DNA from: Paludibacterium yongneupense DSM 18731
GTDB taxonomy: Bacteria > Pseudomonadota > Gammaproteobacteria > Burkholderiales > Chromobacteriaceae
Assembly (NCBI RefSeq): GCF_000422925.1
Contig: NZ_KE383957.1
Span: 327,787 to 391,786 of the forward strand
Reading direction: 5' to 3'
Length of the DNA stretch: 64,000 nt
Below the pieces are notes generated by a model, which made no database searches, was not told the origin of the DNA, and worked only from the letters and a program-made list of their open reading frames with translations. Position numbers and translations under genes: made by a program. Of the stretch, positions 9,498 to 18,591 are shown in pieces (position 1 is the stretch's first letter; the number at the start of each line of letters is the position of its first letter).

Positions 9498-10613
9498 ATG
9501 GAGCAGGCTGTTTCCGTGCGGCGGGTCGATCCCCGGCGCCCCTGGGTGCCCGGCCCCGGTGGTATCAAGCGCATCGTACTGGGGCGGGATGACGGGTGTC
9601 GCGATCCCCGGACGACATCCCGCCAGGAGCGCGTTCTGTCGCCGCGCAGCATGGGGCCGTTCTCGCAGTCGCGCTGGGTGATCTGCCATGCCCGGCGCGG
9701 CGCCTTGACCGCGGTCGCCATCGAGGCGCTGGCGGCCGCAGCCATCCTCAGTGCATCCGACACGGAAGTCGCCGCACTGATTTTCGGCGCGGGTGTCGAT
9801 ATCGTCTCCGCCGCATCGTGTGCTGGAGCCGACCGGGTGCTGTGGCTGGACGGGACGGAGTGGGCGCCGGAACGCAAGCTGGCTTTTCTGATGGAGCGTT
9901 TCCTGCCGGCGCCGCCCATGCAGATCATCATGCCCGACGAGGGCGACGATGCCGATCTCGGCAGACGGCTAGCCTGTCGCCTGGGGATGAGCGTGGTGAC
10001 CGATGTGGTCGAAGTCGGCGGCGGGATCGCGCGCCGCCGTATCGCCGGCGCGCGTTTTGCCGCACATGCGGCGACGGCGGGGCTGTTGTTGCTGGCTCCC
10101 GGGGCGGCGGATGCTCATTTGCCGTTTGTCGGGTTGGGCGTGGCCGAAGCGGCAGTATTGCCGATGATAGCGGAGTCCGCACGCGAACTCGGGCGCTCGA
10201 CGCCGCCCGCCGCGCATCAGGCGCTGGAGGAGGCCGACCTGATCGTATCGGCCGGCAACGGGGTCGGCGATGTTGCGGCTTTCCGCGTATTGGCCGATGT
10301 CATGGGCGCCGCGACCGGCGCATCGCGGGTCGCCGTGGACGACGGGCGCTTCACGCGCGACCGGCAAGTCGGTGCCAGCGGCAAAACCGTGGCGGCAAGC
10401 GTTTATATCGCCTTGGGGATCTCCGGCGCGATCCAGCATCTGCAGGGCATTCGCCAGTGCCGGCATGTGATCGCTGTCAACCTCGATGCGGCTGCGCCGA
10501 TCACGCGTCGTGCGGATCTGACGGTGGTCGACGATTGCCAGTCATTCATTCCTGCCTTGACCACCCTGATCCGCGCGGCGCGCGAGGAGTCGGAAAATGT
10601 CCGGAAACGTTGA
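9498..10613 (+). CDS. etfA: Electron transfer flavoprotein alpha subunit (betaine cluster)
   Basis: A 371-aa ETF alpha-type protein. The C-terminal FAD-binding domain is clear: VGASGKTVAASVYIALGISG followed by AIQH, with INLD-like AVNLDAAAPITRRADL near the end. ATG 9498 follows an AAGGAG site; the longer frame lies inside dgcB. The gene overlaps etfB by 17 bp. This is a pathway-dedicated ETF, like PA5400 of P. aeruginosa, rather than the housekeeping fatty-acid ETF. Its partner dehydrogenase is probably DgcAB. Confidence 0.88.
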   Translation: MEQAVSVRRVDPRRPWVPGPGGIKRIVLGRDDGCRDPRTTSRQERVLSPRSMGPFSQSRWVICHARRGALTAVAIEALAAAAILSASDTEVAALIFGAGVDIVSAASCAGADRVLWLDGTEWAPERKLAFLMERFLPAPPMQIIMPDEGDDADLGRRLACRLGMSVVTDVVEVGGGIARRRIAGARFAAHAATAGLLLLAPGAADAHLPFVGLGVAEAAVLPMIAESARELGRSTPPAAHQALEEADLIVSAGNGVGDVAAFRVLADVMGAATGASRVAVDDGRFTRDRQVGASGKTVAASVYIALGISGAIQHLQGIRQCRHVIAVNLDAAAPITRRADLTVVDDCQSFIPALTTLIRAAREESENVRKR

Positions 10614-11370
10614 ACGTCCCCGCATTGCGGTGCTGGTCAGTCCTGCCGTACATCCCGTCAGTGGCCGGGCTTGCGCCGGCGCCGCCGATCTGGCCGCGCT
10701 GGCACTCGGGCAGGCACTGGTCGCCAGCGGCGCACCCGATGTGTTCTATGCCGGCGCGGCCCCGGATTCGGCACTGGCCGATTACCTGGCTCACGGCTGC
10801 CGGCGCTTGCTTGTATTGCGGCATGAGCCGGATCAGGACGTGAGCGCGAGCCTCGCGGCGGCGGTGCGCCCATACGATTTGGTGATCTGCGGCATCCGTT
10901 CCGGTGGCGGCATGAGCAGCGGGCTGCTGCCCTATCAACTGGCCGAGCTGCTGGGGCGGCCGCTGCTGCCCGGGTTGGCGGAGTTGAGCCTGGACAGCGG
11001 TACGGTGCGCGGCGCGCAGTCCCTGCCGCAGGGCGAGCAACGCCTGCTCGAGGCCGGTTTTCCCGTGCTGGCCAGTGTCCATCCGCGCGCGGCAACGGCG
11101 CGGCCGTGGCGCTTCGCCGGTCTCGCGCAGGGGCGGATCGAGGTGACGCCCGCGACCGGATGCGGCCTGACCGAATGTGCATTCGAGCCGGAACGCCGTG
11201 CGTTGCCGTTGCGCGCAGCCCGTGCCGAGCGAGGCCACGAGCGCATGTTGCAGGCGATTGCAGCCGGGGATGGCCAAGCTGCCGGGCTGGTCGTAAATCA
11301 AGGAGATTCCGTCGAAAAAGCGCAAGTTGTCCTCGACTACCTGCGGCACCATCAACTCGTCGACTATTGA
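10597..11370 (+). CDS. etfB: Electron transfer flavoprotein beta subunit (betaine cluster)
   Basis: A 257-aa ETF beta-type protein. It begins IAVLVSPAVHPVSGRA and has the DLVICGIRS segment typical of ETF-beta nucleotide-binding folds. ATG 10597 overlaps the end of etfA and follows GAGGAG, which fits coupled synthesis of a 1:1 heterodimer. It is quite diverged from housekeeping EtfB, as expected for the PA5401-type branch. gbcA follows after 68 bp. Confidence 0.85.
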   Translation: MSGNVERPRIAVLVSPAVHPVSGRACAGAADLAALALGQALVASGAPDVFYAGAAPDSALADYLAHGCRRLLVLRHEPDQDVSASLAAAVRPYDLVICGIRSGGGMSSGLLPYQLAELLGRPLLPGLAELSLDSGTVRGAQSLPQGEQRLLEAGFPVLASVHPRAATARPWRFAGLAQGRIEVTPATGCGLTECAFEPERRALPLRAARAERGHERMLQAIAAGDGQAAGLVVNQGDSVEKAQVVLDYLRHHQLVDY

Positions 11371-11438
11371 GGGTCGCGACCGGCGGCGGACGGCATGTCT
11401 GGCGTCGGGTTCGAAGTTCTGTCGCAGGGGAGTGTGAA

Positions 11439-12710
11439 ATGAATCATCGAGACCTTGCCGCGCCGTTCGCACAATCGGAAAATCTGGCCGGACTCGTGGC
11501 GCGGCGCCGGCCCGGATACAGCCTCGAAGCGCCGTTCTACCTGTCCGATGCGATCTTCCAGGCCGATATGGAGGCGATTTTCAGTCGCCATTGGCTCTAT
11601 GTCGGCGTCGCAGCCGAAGTCGCCGAAGCCGGGGATTACCTGACGGTCGATGTCGGCGGCAAGCCGGTGCTGATCGTTCGCGACGACGATGGTGCGATTC
11701 GTGCCTTTCACAATGTCTGTCGTCACCGCGGTTCGCGTTTGTGTGCTGAAGAAAAAGGGACGCTGGGCAATATTGTCTGCCCCTATCATCAATGGACTTA
11801 CACGCTCTCGGGCAAGCTGATTTTCGCCGATCACATGGCGGATGGCTTCGATCTCGAGCATCACAGTCTGAAAGCGGTACATCTGAAAAATCTGGCCGGG
11901 CTGCTGTTTGTCTGTCTCTCCGACGACCCTCCGGCCGATTTCGACGACATGGCTGCCATCATGACGCCCTATCTGGCGCCGCACCGGCTGGAAGAATGCA
12001 AGGTGGCGGCGACGGTCGATATTGTCGAGGCGGGCAACTGGAAGCTCACGATGGAGAATAATCGCGAGTGCTATCACTGCGTTGCCAATCACCCCGAACT
12101 GACCCGTTCGCTATACGCTTATAGCTACGGGTTTTCACCCGAGTCGGAGCTGGCTCGCGGCGTGGCCGAGTACGATGCCATCGTCAAGGACAGTCATGCG
12201 CGCTGGGAGGCGGACGGCCTGCCTTCGGGCGAGTGCGAGCGCCTCTCCGATGTGACCGGTTTTCGAACGATGCGCATGCCGCTGATCGACTCCGGACAGT
12301 CGCAGACCATGAACACCGAGGCGGCGTGCACGCGCCTGCTCGGCGATATCCGCGAGGCGGCGTCGGGAGGCTTGTCATTCTGGACCCAGCCCAATTCCTG
12401 GCATCACTTCATGGCCGACCATATCGTCTCGTTCTCGGTGCTGCCGCTGACGGCGGGAAGCACACTGGTACGCACGCGCTGGCTGGTGCACCGGGATGCG
12501 GTGGAGGGAGTGGATTACAAGGTCGAAAATCTGACCCGTGTCTGGAACGCAACCAACGACCAGGATCGCCGGCTGGTCGAGGAAAGTCAGCTTGGCGTCG
12601 CCAGCCCGGCCTATCGGCCCGGCCCGTATTCGCCGCATACCGAGATGCTGGTCGAGAAATTCAGCCAGTGGTATATCGATCGCCTGGCCGAAACGCTGGA
12701 CGGCGCTTGA
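11439..12710 (+). CDS. gbcA: Glycine betaine monooxygenase, Rieske oxygenase subunit
   Basis: Terminal oxygenase that removes the first methyl group of glycine betaine, giving dimethylglycine and formaldehyde. The 423-aa product shows a Rieske centre CRHRGS...CPYHQW near residues 94-116 and the mononuclear-iron motif ENNRECYHCVANHPEL near residues 206-221. ATG 11439 follows AGGGGAG; the longer frame runs inside etfB. The reductase gbcB follows within 20 bp, so both subunits are made together. The context of dgcAB and sox makes betaine, rather than stachydrine or carnitine, the likely substrate. Confidence 0.93.
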   Translation: MNHRDLAAPFAQSENLAGLVARRRPGYSLEAPFYLSDAIFQADMEAIFSRHWLYVGVAAEVAEAGDYLTVDVGGKPVLIVRDDDGAIRAFHNVCRHRGSRLCAEEKGTLGNIVCPYHQWTYTLSGKLIFADHMADGFDLEHHSLKAVHLKNLAGLLFVCLSDDPPADFDDMAAIMTPYLAPHRLEECKVAATVDIVEAGNWKLTMENNRECYHCVANHPELTRSLYAYSYGFSPESELARGVAEYDAIVKDSHARWEADGLPSGECERLSDVTGFRTMRMPLIDSGQSQTMNTEAACTRLLGDIREAASGGLSFWTQPNSWHHFMADHIVSFSVLPLTAGSTLVRTRWLVHRDAVEGVDYKVENLTRVWNATNDQDRRLVEESQLGVASPAYRPGPYSPHTEMLVEKFSQWYIDRLAETLDGA

Positions 12711-12726
12711 ACGGCGGGGATGCGAT

Positions 12727-13812
12727 ATGACCGGAAATCATGGCGCCGACGTCATCTCCGCGTTACCGCTGTGGCGGGCGGAAGAAGACGATATGCTGGA
12801 ATGCGTGCAGATTCGCGCCGAAGCCCGCGATGTAAAGACCTTCGTGTTTCGCGCGCAACCTGCACGGCGGTTCGCCTATTTGCCCGGGCAGTTCCTGACT
12901 CTGGAACTGCCTGTGGCCGGGGAGACGGTCCGCCGCTGTTATACCCTCTCGTCCTCGCCGACACGGCCGGACAGGGTGGCCATCACGGTCAAGCGCGTGC
13001 CGGGGGGGCTGGTGTCCAACCTCTTGCACGATACGCTGCGCCCGGGCATGCGGCTTCGCGTCATCGGGCCGGCCGGCGATTTCAGCTGCGCGGGTCGGCC
13101 CGACGCGGGTCGGCTGTTTCTATCGGCCGGTAGCGGCATTACCCCGCTGATGTCCATGTGCCGCTGGCTGGGCGACCTGGGTGGCCCCTTCGATCTGGTG
13201 TTCGTGCATAGCGCGCGTTCGCCGCTTGATCTGATCTTCCGCGACGAACTGGCCGGTCTTGCGCGCGAGCATCCGGGCTTGCGCTTGCAATACCTGTGCG
13301 AAAGCCGGGACGGCGATGCCGGGTGGTCAGGAGTGCTCGGACGTCTGGATGCCGGCCTGCTGACCCGCCTGGTCCCCGATGCCGGGCAGCGCCAGATCTA
13401 CTGCTGCGGGCCGGCGCCATATATGGCCGCGGTCCGCGCGGCCTTGGCCGATCTCGGTTGCGACCCGGACAGCTATCACGAGGAGAGTTTCGACTTCACG
13501 GCATCGCCGGCGCCGGCGGCAGGCCCTGTCGCGGCCTCTGCCGTCGGCGCCGGCTACAAGCTCGATTTTACCGTTTCGGGTAAAAACGCCGTGGCGGCCC
13601 CCGGGCAGACGGTGCTCTCCGCGGCAGCAGAATGCGGAATGCGGATACCGTCCTCGTGCTCGCGCGGCGTGTGCGGAACGTGCAAGTCCAGACTGGCGCA
13701 AGGGCGGGTCGACATGAAGCATGGCGGCGGGATCCGCCAGCGAGAGATCGATCAAGGCTTTTTCCTGCCTTGTTGCAGCACCCCCCTGAGCGACCTCGTC
13801 ATCGAACGCTGA
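12727..13812 (+). CDS. gbcB: Glycine betaine monooxygenase reductase subunit
   Basis: A 361-aa flavin/iron-sulfur reductase that feeds electrons from NAD(P)H to GbcA. Domains in order: FAD-binding (RRCYTLSSSPTRP near residue 65), nucleotide-binding (LSAGSGITPLMSM near 135), and a C-terminal plant-type 2Fe-2S ferredoxin (CSRGVCGTCKSRL near 310, final Cys in LPCCS). ATG 12727 is preferred over in-frame upstream starts inside gbcA. It is the last gene of this transcription unit; a strong terminator begins 22 bp after its stop. Confidence 0.92.
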   Translation: MTGNHGADVISALPLWRAEEDDMLECVQIRAEARDVKTFVFRAQPARRFAYLPGQFLTLELPVAGETVRRCYTLSSSPTRPDRVAITVKRVPGGLVSNLLHDTLRPGMRLRVIGPAGDFSCAGRPDAGRLFLSAGSGITPLMSMCRWLGDLGGPFDLVFVHSARSPLDLIFRDELAGLAREHPGLRLQYLCESRDGDAGWSGVLGRLDAGLLTRLVPDAGQRQIYCCGPAPYMAAVRAALADLGCDPDSYHEESFDFTASPAPAAGPVAASAVGAGYKLDFTVSGKNAVAAPGQTVLSAAAECGMRIPSSCSRGVCGTCKSRLAQGRVDMKHGGGIRQREIDQGFFLPCCSTPLSDLVIER

Positions 13813-13834
13813 TTCCCCTGTACGGAAGGTCCTG

Positions 13835-13878
13835 CCAGGTTTTTCCGTCGTTCGCGACAGAAAAACCTGGTTTTTTTT
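13835..13878 (+). terminator. Rho-independent terminator after gbcB
   Basis: An 11-bp perfect stem (CCAGGTTTTTC at 13835-13845 with GAAAAACCTGG at 13860-13870), a 14-nt loop, then eight T residues at 13871-13878. It closes the catabolic operon and separates it from the transporter genes. Confidence 0.93.
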
Positions 13879-13968
13879 CATCGCTGGCTGGCAGCGGCCA
13901 GCCCCCCCTCTGTTCAATCCCCTCGCGCCCGTTCCCCTATGGATGGCGTCCTCGGAACGTTTTTCCGT

Positions 13969-13984
13969 TGGCATGCAATATGCA
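13969..13984 (+). promoter_or_regulatory. Candidate sigma-54 (-24/-12) promoter upstream of cbcV
   Basis: TGGCATGCAATATGCA has the GG-N10-GC spacing required for RpoN promoters and differs from TGGCACG-N4-TTGCA at two positions. It lies after the terminator and about 300 bp before cbcV, facing the gene. The rest of 13879-14283 shows no gene. GbdR is not a sigma-54 activator, so another activator would be needed; the call is tentative. Confidence 0.35.
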
Positions 13985-14283
13985 TTGCAGTTCCGGAGTT
14001 GACGAAAATCAATGACAGTTTTATTTGTGCGGCAGCCTAACGCCTAAACCTTATCCGATTTGTGGTTTTTTTCCGACATGAAACGCATGAAAACGGCTGC
14101 CGACATGGTGCAAACTGCCCCATGTCCGTTCGAACCCCTCCCGTCTTGGTGCGTGGCGGAGGAATGTCGGCTCATGGCAAGAGTTTGTCGGGATCGCGTT
14201 ATTTTCGGATAAGCAAACTCCCTATCTTTGGTCTTGACCTGCATCAAGAAAGACTATGAGCAACGTCACTACGGAGACCGTTC

Positions 14284-15324
14284 ATGAAGCCATCCAAGAT
14301 TGTGGTGCAGAACCTGTACAAGGTATTCGGCGACCAGCCGCAGGAGGCGATGCGTCTGCTCAAGCTGGGCGAAAGCAAGGAGTCGGTGTTCCATAACCTG
14401 GGTCAGGTGGTGGGTGTCAACAACGTTTCTTTTGCTGTGAATGAGGGCGAGATCTTCGTTCTCATGGGGTTGTCGGGCTCCGGCAAGTCGACGCTGATCC
14501 GCTTGATCAACCGCTTGGTCGATCCCACATCGGGCGACATCCTGCTCGATGGGCAAAGCATTACCCGGCTATCGGCCAAAGAACTCGTCGATCTGCGTCG
14601 GCGCGATATGAGCATGGTATTCCAGAGCTTTGCCCTGATGCCGCATCGTACTGTGCTGGACAACGCCGCTTTCGGGCTCGAAATCGCGGGAGTCGGGCGC
14701 CGTGCACGAGAGTCGGCAGCGATGAAGGTGCTCGAACAGGTCGGGCTCGCGCCGTTCGCCAGAAAGTACCCGCATCAGTTGTCGGGCGGCATGCAGCAGC
14801 GGGTGGGGCTTGCGCGCGCGCTGGCGGTGAATCCTTCGCTGATTCTGATGGATGAAGCCTTTTCGGCGCTGGACCCGCTCAAGCGCGCCGAGATGCAGGA
14901 CATCCTGCTCGACTTGCAGCGCGAGCAGCGGCGCACGATCTTCTTCGTTTCTCACGATCTGGAAGAAGCGTTACGCATCGGAACCCGGATCGCCATCATG
15001 GAGGGCGGGCGCCTGGTACAGGTCGGCACTCCACAGGAAATCATCGAAAAACCGGCCGACGACTATGTCCGCCGCTTTTTCCGTAGTGTGGATACCTCGC
15101 GTTATCTGCTGGCGCGCGACCTGATCGACCCGGGACTCTCGCCATCGTTCGCCGCAACGCGCAGTGTGCCACCCTCGGCCAGTCTCAACGACGTACTGCA
15201 TTCGCTGCTTGGCGAGCACGATCCGCTGACGGTCGCCGAACAAGGCGGTTCAAGCCTCGGCGTCATAACCTCCAGCAGCGCCTTGCGCAAGCTGGCCGAG
15301 CATCGCTTGCGCGACACGGTCTGA
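14284..15324 (+). CDS. cbcV: Choline/glycine betaine ABC transporter ATP-binding protein
   Basis: A 346-aa ATPase of the ProV/CbcV family. It shows Walker A LSGSGKST near residue 63, signature LSGGMQQR near 165, Walker B LILMDEAFSALDP near 190 and the switch His in FVSHDLEEA. The C-terminal 80 residues are a reduced regulatory tail; no full tandem CBS pair is obvious. It starts a new transcription unit after the gbcB terminator and is followed by the permease gene. With CbcW and CbcX it should import choline, betaine or carnitine across the inner membrane. Confidence 0.9.
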   Translation: MKPSKIVVQNLYKVFGDQPQEAMRLLKLGESKESVFHNLGQVVGVNNVSFAVNEGEIFVLMGLSGSGKSTLIRLINRLVDPTSGDILLDGQSITRLSAKELVDLRRRDMSMVFQSFALMPHRTVLDNAAFGLEIAGVGRRARESAAMKVLEQVGLAPFARKYPHQLSGGMQQRVGLARALAVNPSLILMDEAFSALDPLKRAEMQDILLDLQREQRRTIFFVSHDLEEALRIGTRIAIMEGGRLVQVGTPQEIIEKPADDYVRRFFRSVDTSRYLLARDLIDPGLSPSFAATRSVPPSASLNDVLHSLLGEHDPLTVAEQGGSSLGVITSSSALRKLAEHRLRDTV

Positions 15325-15385
15325 TGATGCGCGCGCACCCCTCCTTTTTACCGGTTTAGTCCGGACAGCCGCAGGAGTAATACTC

Positions 15386-16267
15386 ATGTCGGAATTATGG
15401 CAACGCTTGATGACGACCCCTCAGGGGGCCTTGCCTCTGGGCGACTGGGTCAATGCCCTGATCCGTATGCTGATGGATCATAACGGCGGTGCTTTCGATG
15501 CGATAGGCAGTGTCGTCGAAGGCCTGGCCGCGTCGGTTGAGGCCATGCTGCTGGCACTGCCGGTCTGGATGTTGATGGGGGTGTTCGTGGCCCTCGGCTT
15601 GTGGCGCCTGAGCTGGCGCTTCGCCGTGTTCGTATTGGGGGCTTTCGGGCTGATCTATGTCATGGGCTTCTGGCACCAGACGGTGTCGACGCTGGCGCTG
15701 ACGCTGTCGGCGACCTGTCTGAGCCTGCTGCTGGGCGTGCCGGTCGGCATTTGGTGTGCACGCAGCAATGTGGCCAATGTGATGGTCCGTCCGGTTCTGG
15801 ATTTCATGCAGACCATGCCTGCATTCGTCTATCTGATTCCCGCTGCGATGTTCTTCGGCCTCGGTCGCGTCCCCGGCATCCTGGCGACCGTCGTCTTCGC
15901 CATTCCGCCTGCCGTGCGCCTGACCAGCCTCGGCATCCGCCAAGTCAATACCGAGCAGGTCGAGGCCGGTCAGGCCTTCGGCTGCTCGGCTTGGCAGCTG
16001 CTATTGAAGGTGCAATTGCCCATCGCCCTGCCTGCCATCATGGCCGGTGTCAATCAGACCATCATGATGGCCCTGTCCATGGTGATCATCGCCTCGATGG
16101 TAGGGGCGGGAGGGCTGGGCAATGACGTTTTGTCCAGCATCCAGCGTCTGGATGTGGGGCTGGGCTATGAAAGCGGTCTGGCCGTCGTGCTGCTGGCCAT
16201 CGTGCTGGATCGTATAACCGAGAGCTTTGGCAAGGGCATGGCCGCTCGCCAGAGCAGGGCCGACTAA
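15386..16267 (+). CDS. cbcW: Choline/glycine betaine ABC transporter permease
   Basis: A 293-aa integral membrane protein of the ProW type, with about six hydrophobic segments (for example WMLMGVFVALGLW and VFVLGAFGLIYVMGF). The coupling EAA loop is clear: EAGQAFGCSAWQLLLKVQLP. ATG 15386 follows GCAGGAG. It lies directly after cbcV, with the regulator gbdR next, so in this genome the permease is not adjacent to its binding-protein gene. Confidence 0.9.
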   Translation: MSELWQRLMTTPQGALPLGDWVNALIRMLMDHNGGAFDAIGSVVEGLAASVEAMLLALPVWMLMGVFVALGLWRLSWRFAVFVLGAFGLIYVMGFWHQTVSTLALTLSATCLSLLLGVPVGIWCARSNVANVMVRPVLDFMQTMPAFVYLIPAAMFFGLGRVPGILATVVFAIPPAVRLTSLGIRQVNTEQVEAGQAFGCSAWQLLLKVQLPIALPAIMAGVNQTIMMALSMVIIASMVGAGGLGNDVLSSIQRLDVGLGYESGLAVVLLAIVLDRITESFGKGMAARQSRAD

Positions 16268-16341
16268 GCGAAGCACCGGCGGCCTGGTCGCCGGAAGCCA
16301 CTTCATTTCACCACCAATACAAGTCCTATAGAGGTGATTTT

Positions 16342-17328
16342 ATGAGCCGCGTATCCCTGGAGTCCCTGTCTCATATCGGCTTTTTGCTGCTGCCGAATTT
16401 TTCGATGATCGCACTGACCAATGCGCTCGAAGCCCTGCGCATGGCGAATCAGCTCTCGCGCAAGCGTCTGTACCGCTGGACCCTGCTGACGACCGATGGC
16501 GAGAGCGTGGCGGCGAGCAATGGCATGTGTCTCAATCCGGTTTCCGCTCCATCGGCGACACCTGACTACGATCTGGTTCTGGTTTGCGGCGGTATTCATG
16601 TGCGCGAGTCGACCGAGGATGCGCATCTGGCCATCATTCGCCGGTTCGCGGCGCAGAATGTGGCGCTCGGCTCCATCTGTACCGGCGCCTTCGCGCTGGC
16701 ACGGGCGGGGGCGATCAACGGTTACCGCTGCGCGATCCATTGGGAAAACCTGACCTCGATCAGCGAAGAGTTTCCCAAGACCCAGTTCACCACCGACCTC
16801 TTTGTCATCGACCGCGACCGTTTCACCTGTACCGGCGGCACCGCGACGCTCGACTTCATGTGCCACCTGATCCGGCACAAGGGCGGAAAGAGCCTGGCTG
16901 CCGACGTCTCGGAGCAGTTCATCCTCGACCGCATCCGCGACAATGGCGACAAGCAGCATGTGCCTTTGCTGACCCGAATCGGAACCGGGCACGAGGCGCT
17001 GTTAGAAGCGGCACTGGCGATGGAAACCAATATCGAGAACCCGCTGCCGCTGGATGCGCTGGCACTCGATCTCGGCGTATCGCTCCGACATCTGGAGCGT
17101 CTGTTCAAGCGCTGCTTGGGCACGACTCCGGCGCAGTACTATCTCGATCTGCGCTTGCGACGCGCGCGCGAGTTGCTGTTACAGACCAATATGAGTGTCA
17201 TGGGTGTGACCGTGGCGTGCGGCTTCCTGTCTTCGTCCCACTTCTCCAAATCGTATCGCGGCTTGTTTGGCTATCCGCCCAGCCACGAGCGACGTCACTA
17301 TATGCATGAGGAGGCCGTCGCGGCCTGA
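16342..17328 (+). CDS. gbdR: GbdR-type AraC/GlxA activator of betaine catabolism
   Basis: A 328-aa regulator with an N-terminal DJ-1/PfpI-like sensing domain (IGFLLLPNFSMIALTNALEA, nucleophile-elbow GSICTGAFALARAG near residue 112) and a C-terminal AraC helix-turn-helix pair (LALDLGVSLRHLERLFKRCLG and VTVACGFLSSSHFSKSYR). In Pseudomonas, GbdR activates gbc, dgc, sox and cbc genes in response to betaine or dimethylglycine; the location here inside that gene set supports the same role. An RBS-like GAGGTG precedes ATG 16342. The binding sites themselves were not identified. Confidence 0.9.
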   Translation: MSRVSLESLSHIGFLLLPNFSMIALTNALEALRMANQLSRKRLYRWTLLTTDGESVAASNGMCLNPVSAPSATPDYDLVLVCGGIHVRESTEDAHLAIIRRFAAQNVALGSICTGAFALARAGAINGYRCAIHWENLTSISEEFPKTQFTTDLFVIDRDRFTCTGGTATLDFMCHLIRHKGGKSLAADVSEQFILDRIRDNGDKQHVPLLTRIGTGHEALLEAALAMETNIENPLPLDALALDLGVSLRHLERLFKRCLGTTPAQYYLDLRLRRARELLLQTNMSVMGVTVACGFLSSSHFSKSYRGLFGYPPSHERRHYMHEEAVAA

Positions 17329-17585
17329 TCGCCTGCGTCGGCGCGGCCGTTTCTGTCGCGAGGCGGTGCTCGGCCCGCTGTGCCATTTCGAATGGTATGC
17401 GGGCCGTATCCTTTTGATAATTAAAATGATTCGTGCCGTTGGCTACATCGCGACGGCGACGGTTTCAGGCAAGTGCGCGTCGCTCCGGGGCAAGCGACTG
17501 CCGGACGGCATGGCACTCTGAAGCTGGACGACCGGGCCTGTTTCCCGGCCGGATTTCCTTCTCTGGATCGATGAAAGGGTTCGCC

Positions 17586-18521
17586 ATGAATTTGAAGCAA
17601 CTCGTCCTGGCCACCGTGCTGGGCTGTAGCGCCAACCTGGTCCTTGCCCAGGAGAATGCCTCGTGTCAGGTCGTGCGCTTTGCCGATGTCGGCTGGACCG
17701 ACATCGCTGCGACGACCGGCATGGCGACAGTGGTGCTGCAAGGTCTGGGTTATAAGCCGAGCACGACCATCGCGTCCGTGCCCATCACCTTTGCCGGGAT
17801 CAAGACTCGCCAGATCGACGCCTTTCTCGGCTATTGGAATCCGAGCATGACGCCGATGATAGAGCCCTTTGTCAAGGCAGGGCAGATCCGGGTACTGGAG
17901 ACACCCAATCTGGTCGGCGCCAAATACACTTTGGCCGTTCCCGATTACGAAGCCGCAGCCGGTCTGAAGTCATTCGCCGATATCAGCAAATTCAAGGACA
18001 AGCTCGACGGCAAGATCTACGGCATCGAACCCGGCAATGATGGCAATGCCCTTGTACTGGAAATGATCAAGAAAAACCAGTTCGGTCTCGGTGGCTTCAA
18101 GCTGATCGAATCGAGCGAAGCCGGCATGCTGGCGGAAGTCGAGCGTGCGGTACGCCAGAAGAAATGGCTGGTTTTCCTCGGCTGGGATCCGCATCCGATG
18201 AACGTCAAGTTCAAGATGACATACCTGTCCGGGGGGGACGATGTGTTCGGTCCCAACTTCGGCGAGGCGAAAGTGTATACCGCGACGGCGGTCGGGTATG
18301 CCGAGCGTTGTCCCAACGTCAACCGGCTGCTGGTTAATCTGCATTACACCACCGATATGGAAAATCGTGTGATGGGGCCGATCATGAACAAGGTCAAACC
18401 GGAAGTCGCCGCGCATGACTTCCTGAAAAAGAACCCGGCCGTGCTGAAGGCCTGGCTGGCCGGCGTAACCACCTTCGACGGCAAGGACGGACTGGCGGCC
18501 GTGAACAAGTCTCTGCACTGA
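17586..18521 (+). CDS. cbcX: Choline/glycine betaine periplasmic binding protein
   Basis: A 311-aa substrate-binding protein with a Sec signal peptide (MNLKQLVLATVLGCSANLVLA, likely cut before QENAS). Mature-chain motifs match choline/betaine receptors: GWTDIAATTGMA, FLGYWNPSM and VFLGWDPHPMN, whose Trp residues typically cage the trimethylammonium group. ATG 17586 begins the signal peptide; the longer in-frame start would mask it. The gene is separated from cbcVW by gbdR, but no second transporter is nearby, so it most likely serves CbcVW. Confidence 0.9.
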   Translation: MNLKQLVLATVLGCSANLVLAQENASCQVVRFADVGWTDIAATTGMATVVLQGLGYKPSTTIASVPITFAGIKTRQIDAFLGYWNPSMTPMIEPFVKAGQIRVLETPNLVGAKYTLAVPDYEAAAGLKSFADISKFKDKLDGKIYGIEPGNDGNALVLEMIKKNQFGLGGFKLIESSEAGMLAEVERAVRQKKWLVFLGWDPHPMNVKFKMTYLSGGDDVFGPNFGEAKVYTATAVGYAERCPNVNRLLVNLHYTTDMENRVMGPIMNKVKPEVAAHDFLKKNPAVLKAWLAGVTTFDGKDGLAAVNKSLH

Positions 18522-18548
18522 TACGTCTGCATAGGTGCAATACGGAAG

Positions 18549-18571
18549 CGTGCCGGCCAGCGACCGGCACG
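18549..18571 (+). repeat. Inverted repeat between cbcX and glyA
   Basis: An 8-bp perfect stem (CGTGCCGG at 18549-18556, CCGGCACG at 18564-18571) with a 7-nt loop and no T-run. It may stabilise the cbcX mRNA or act as a weak processing site; it is not a canonical terminator. Confidence 0.5.
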
Positions 18572-18591
18572 TCCGTCAAGAAAGGACTCCC

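Noticed and set aside
14231-14262. Sigma-70 promoter TTGACC/TATGAG before cbcV
   Set aside because: The spacer is 15 bp and the -10 match is poor. Not convincing enough to list as a feature.
18522-18591. Possible glycine riboswitch before glyA in the glycine-related operon
   Set aside because: Only 70 bp separate cbcX and glyA, far too little for the aptamer, and the conserved core was not seen; just a simple hairpin is present.
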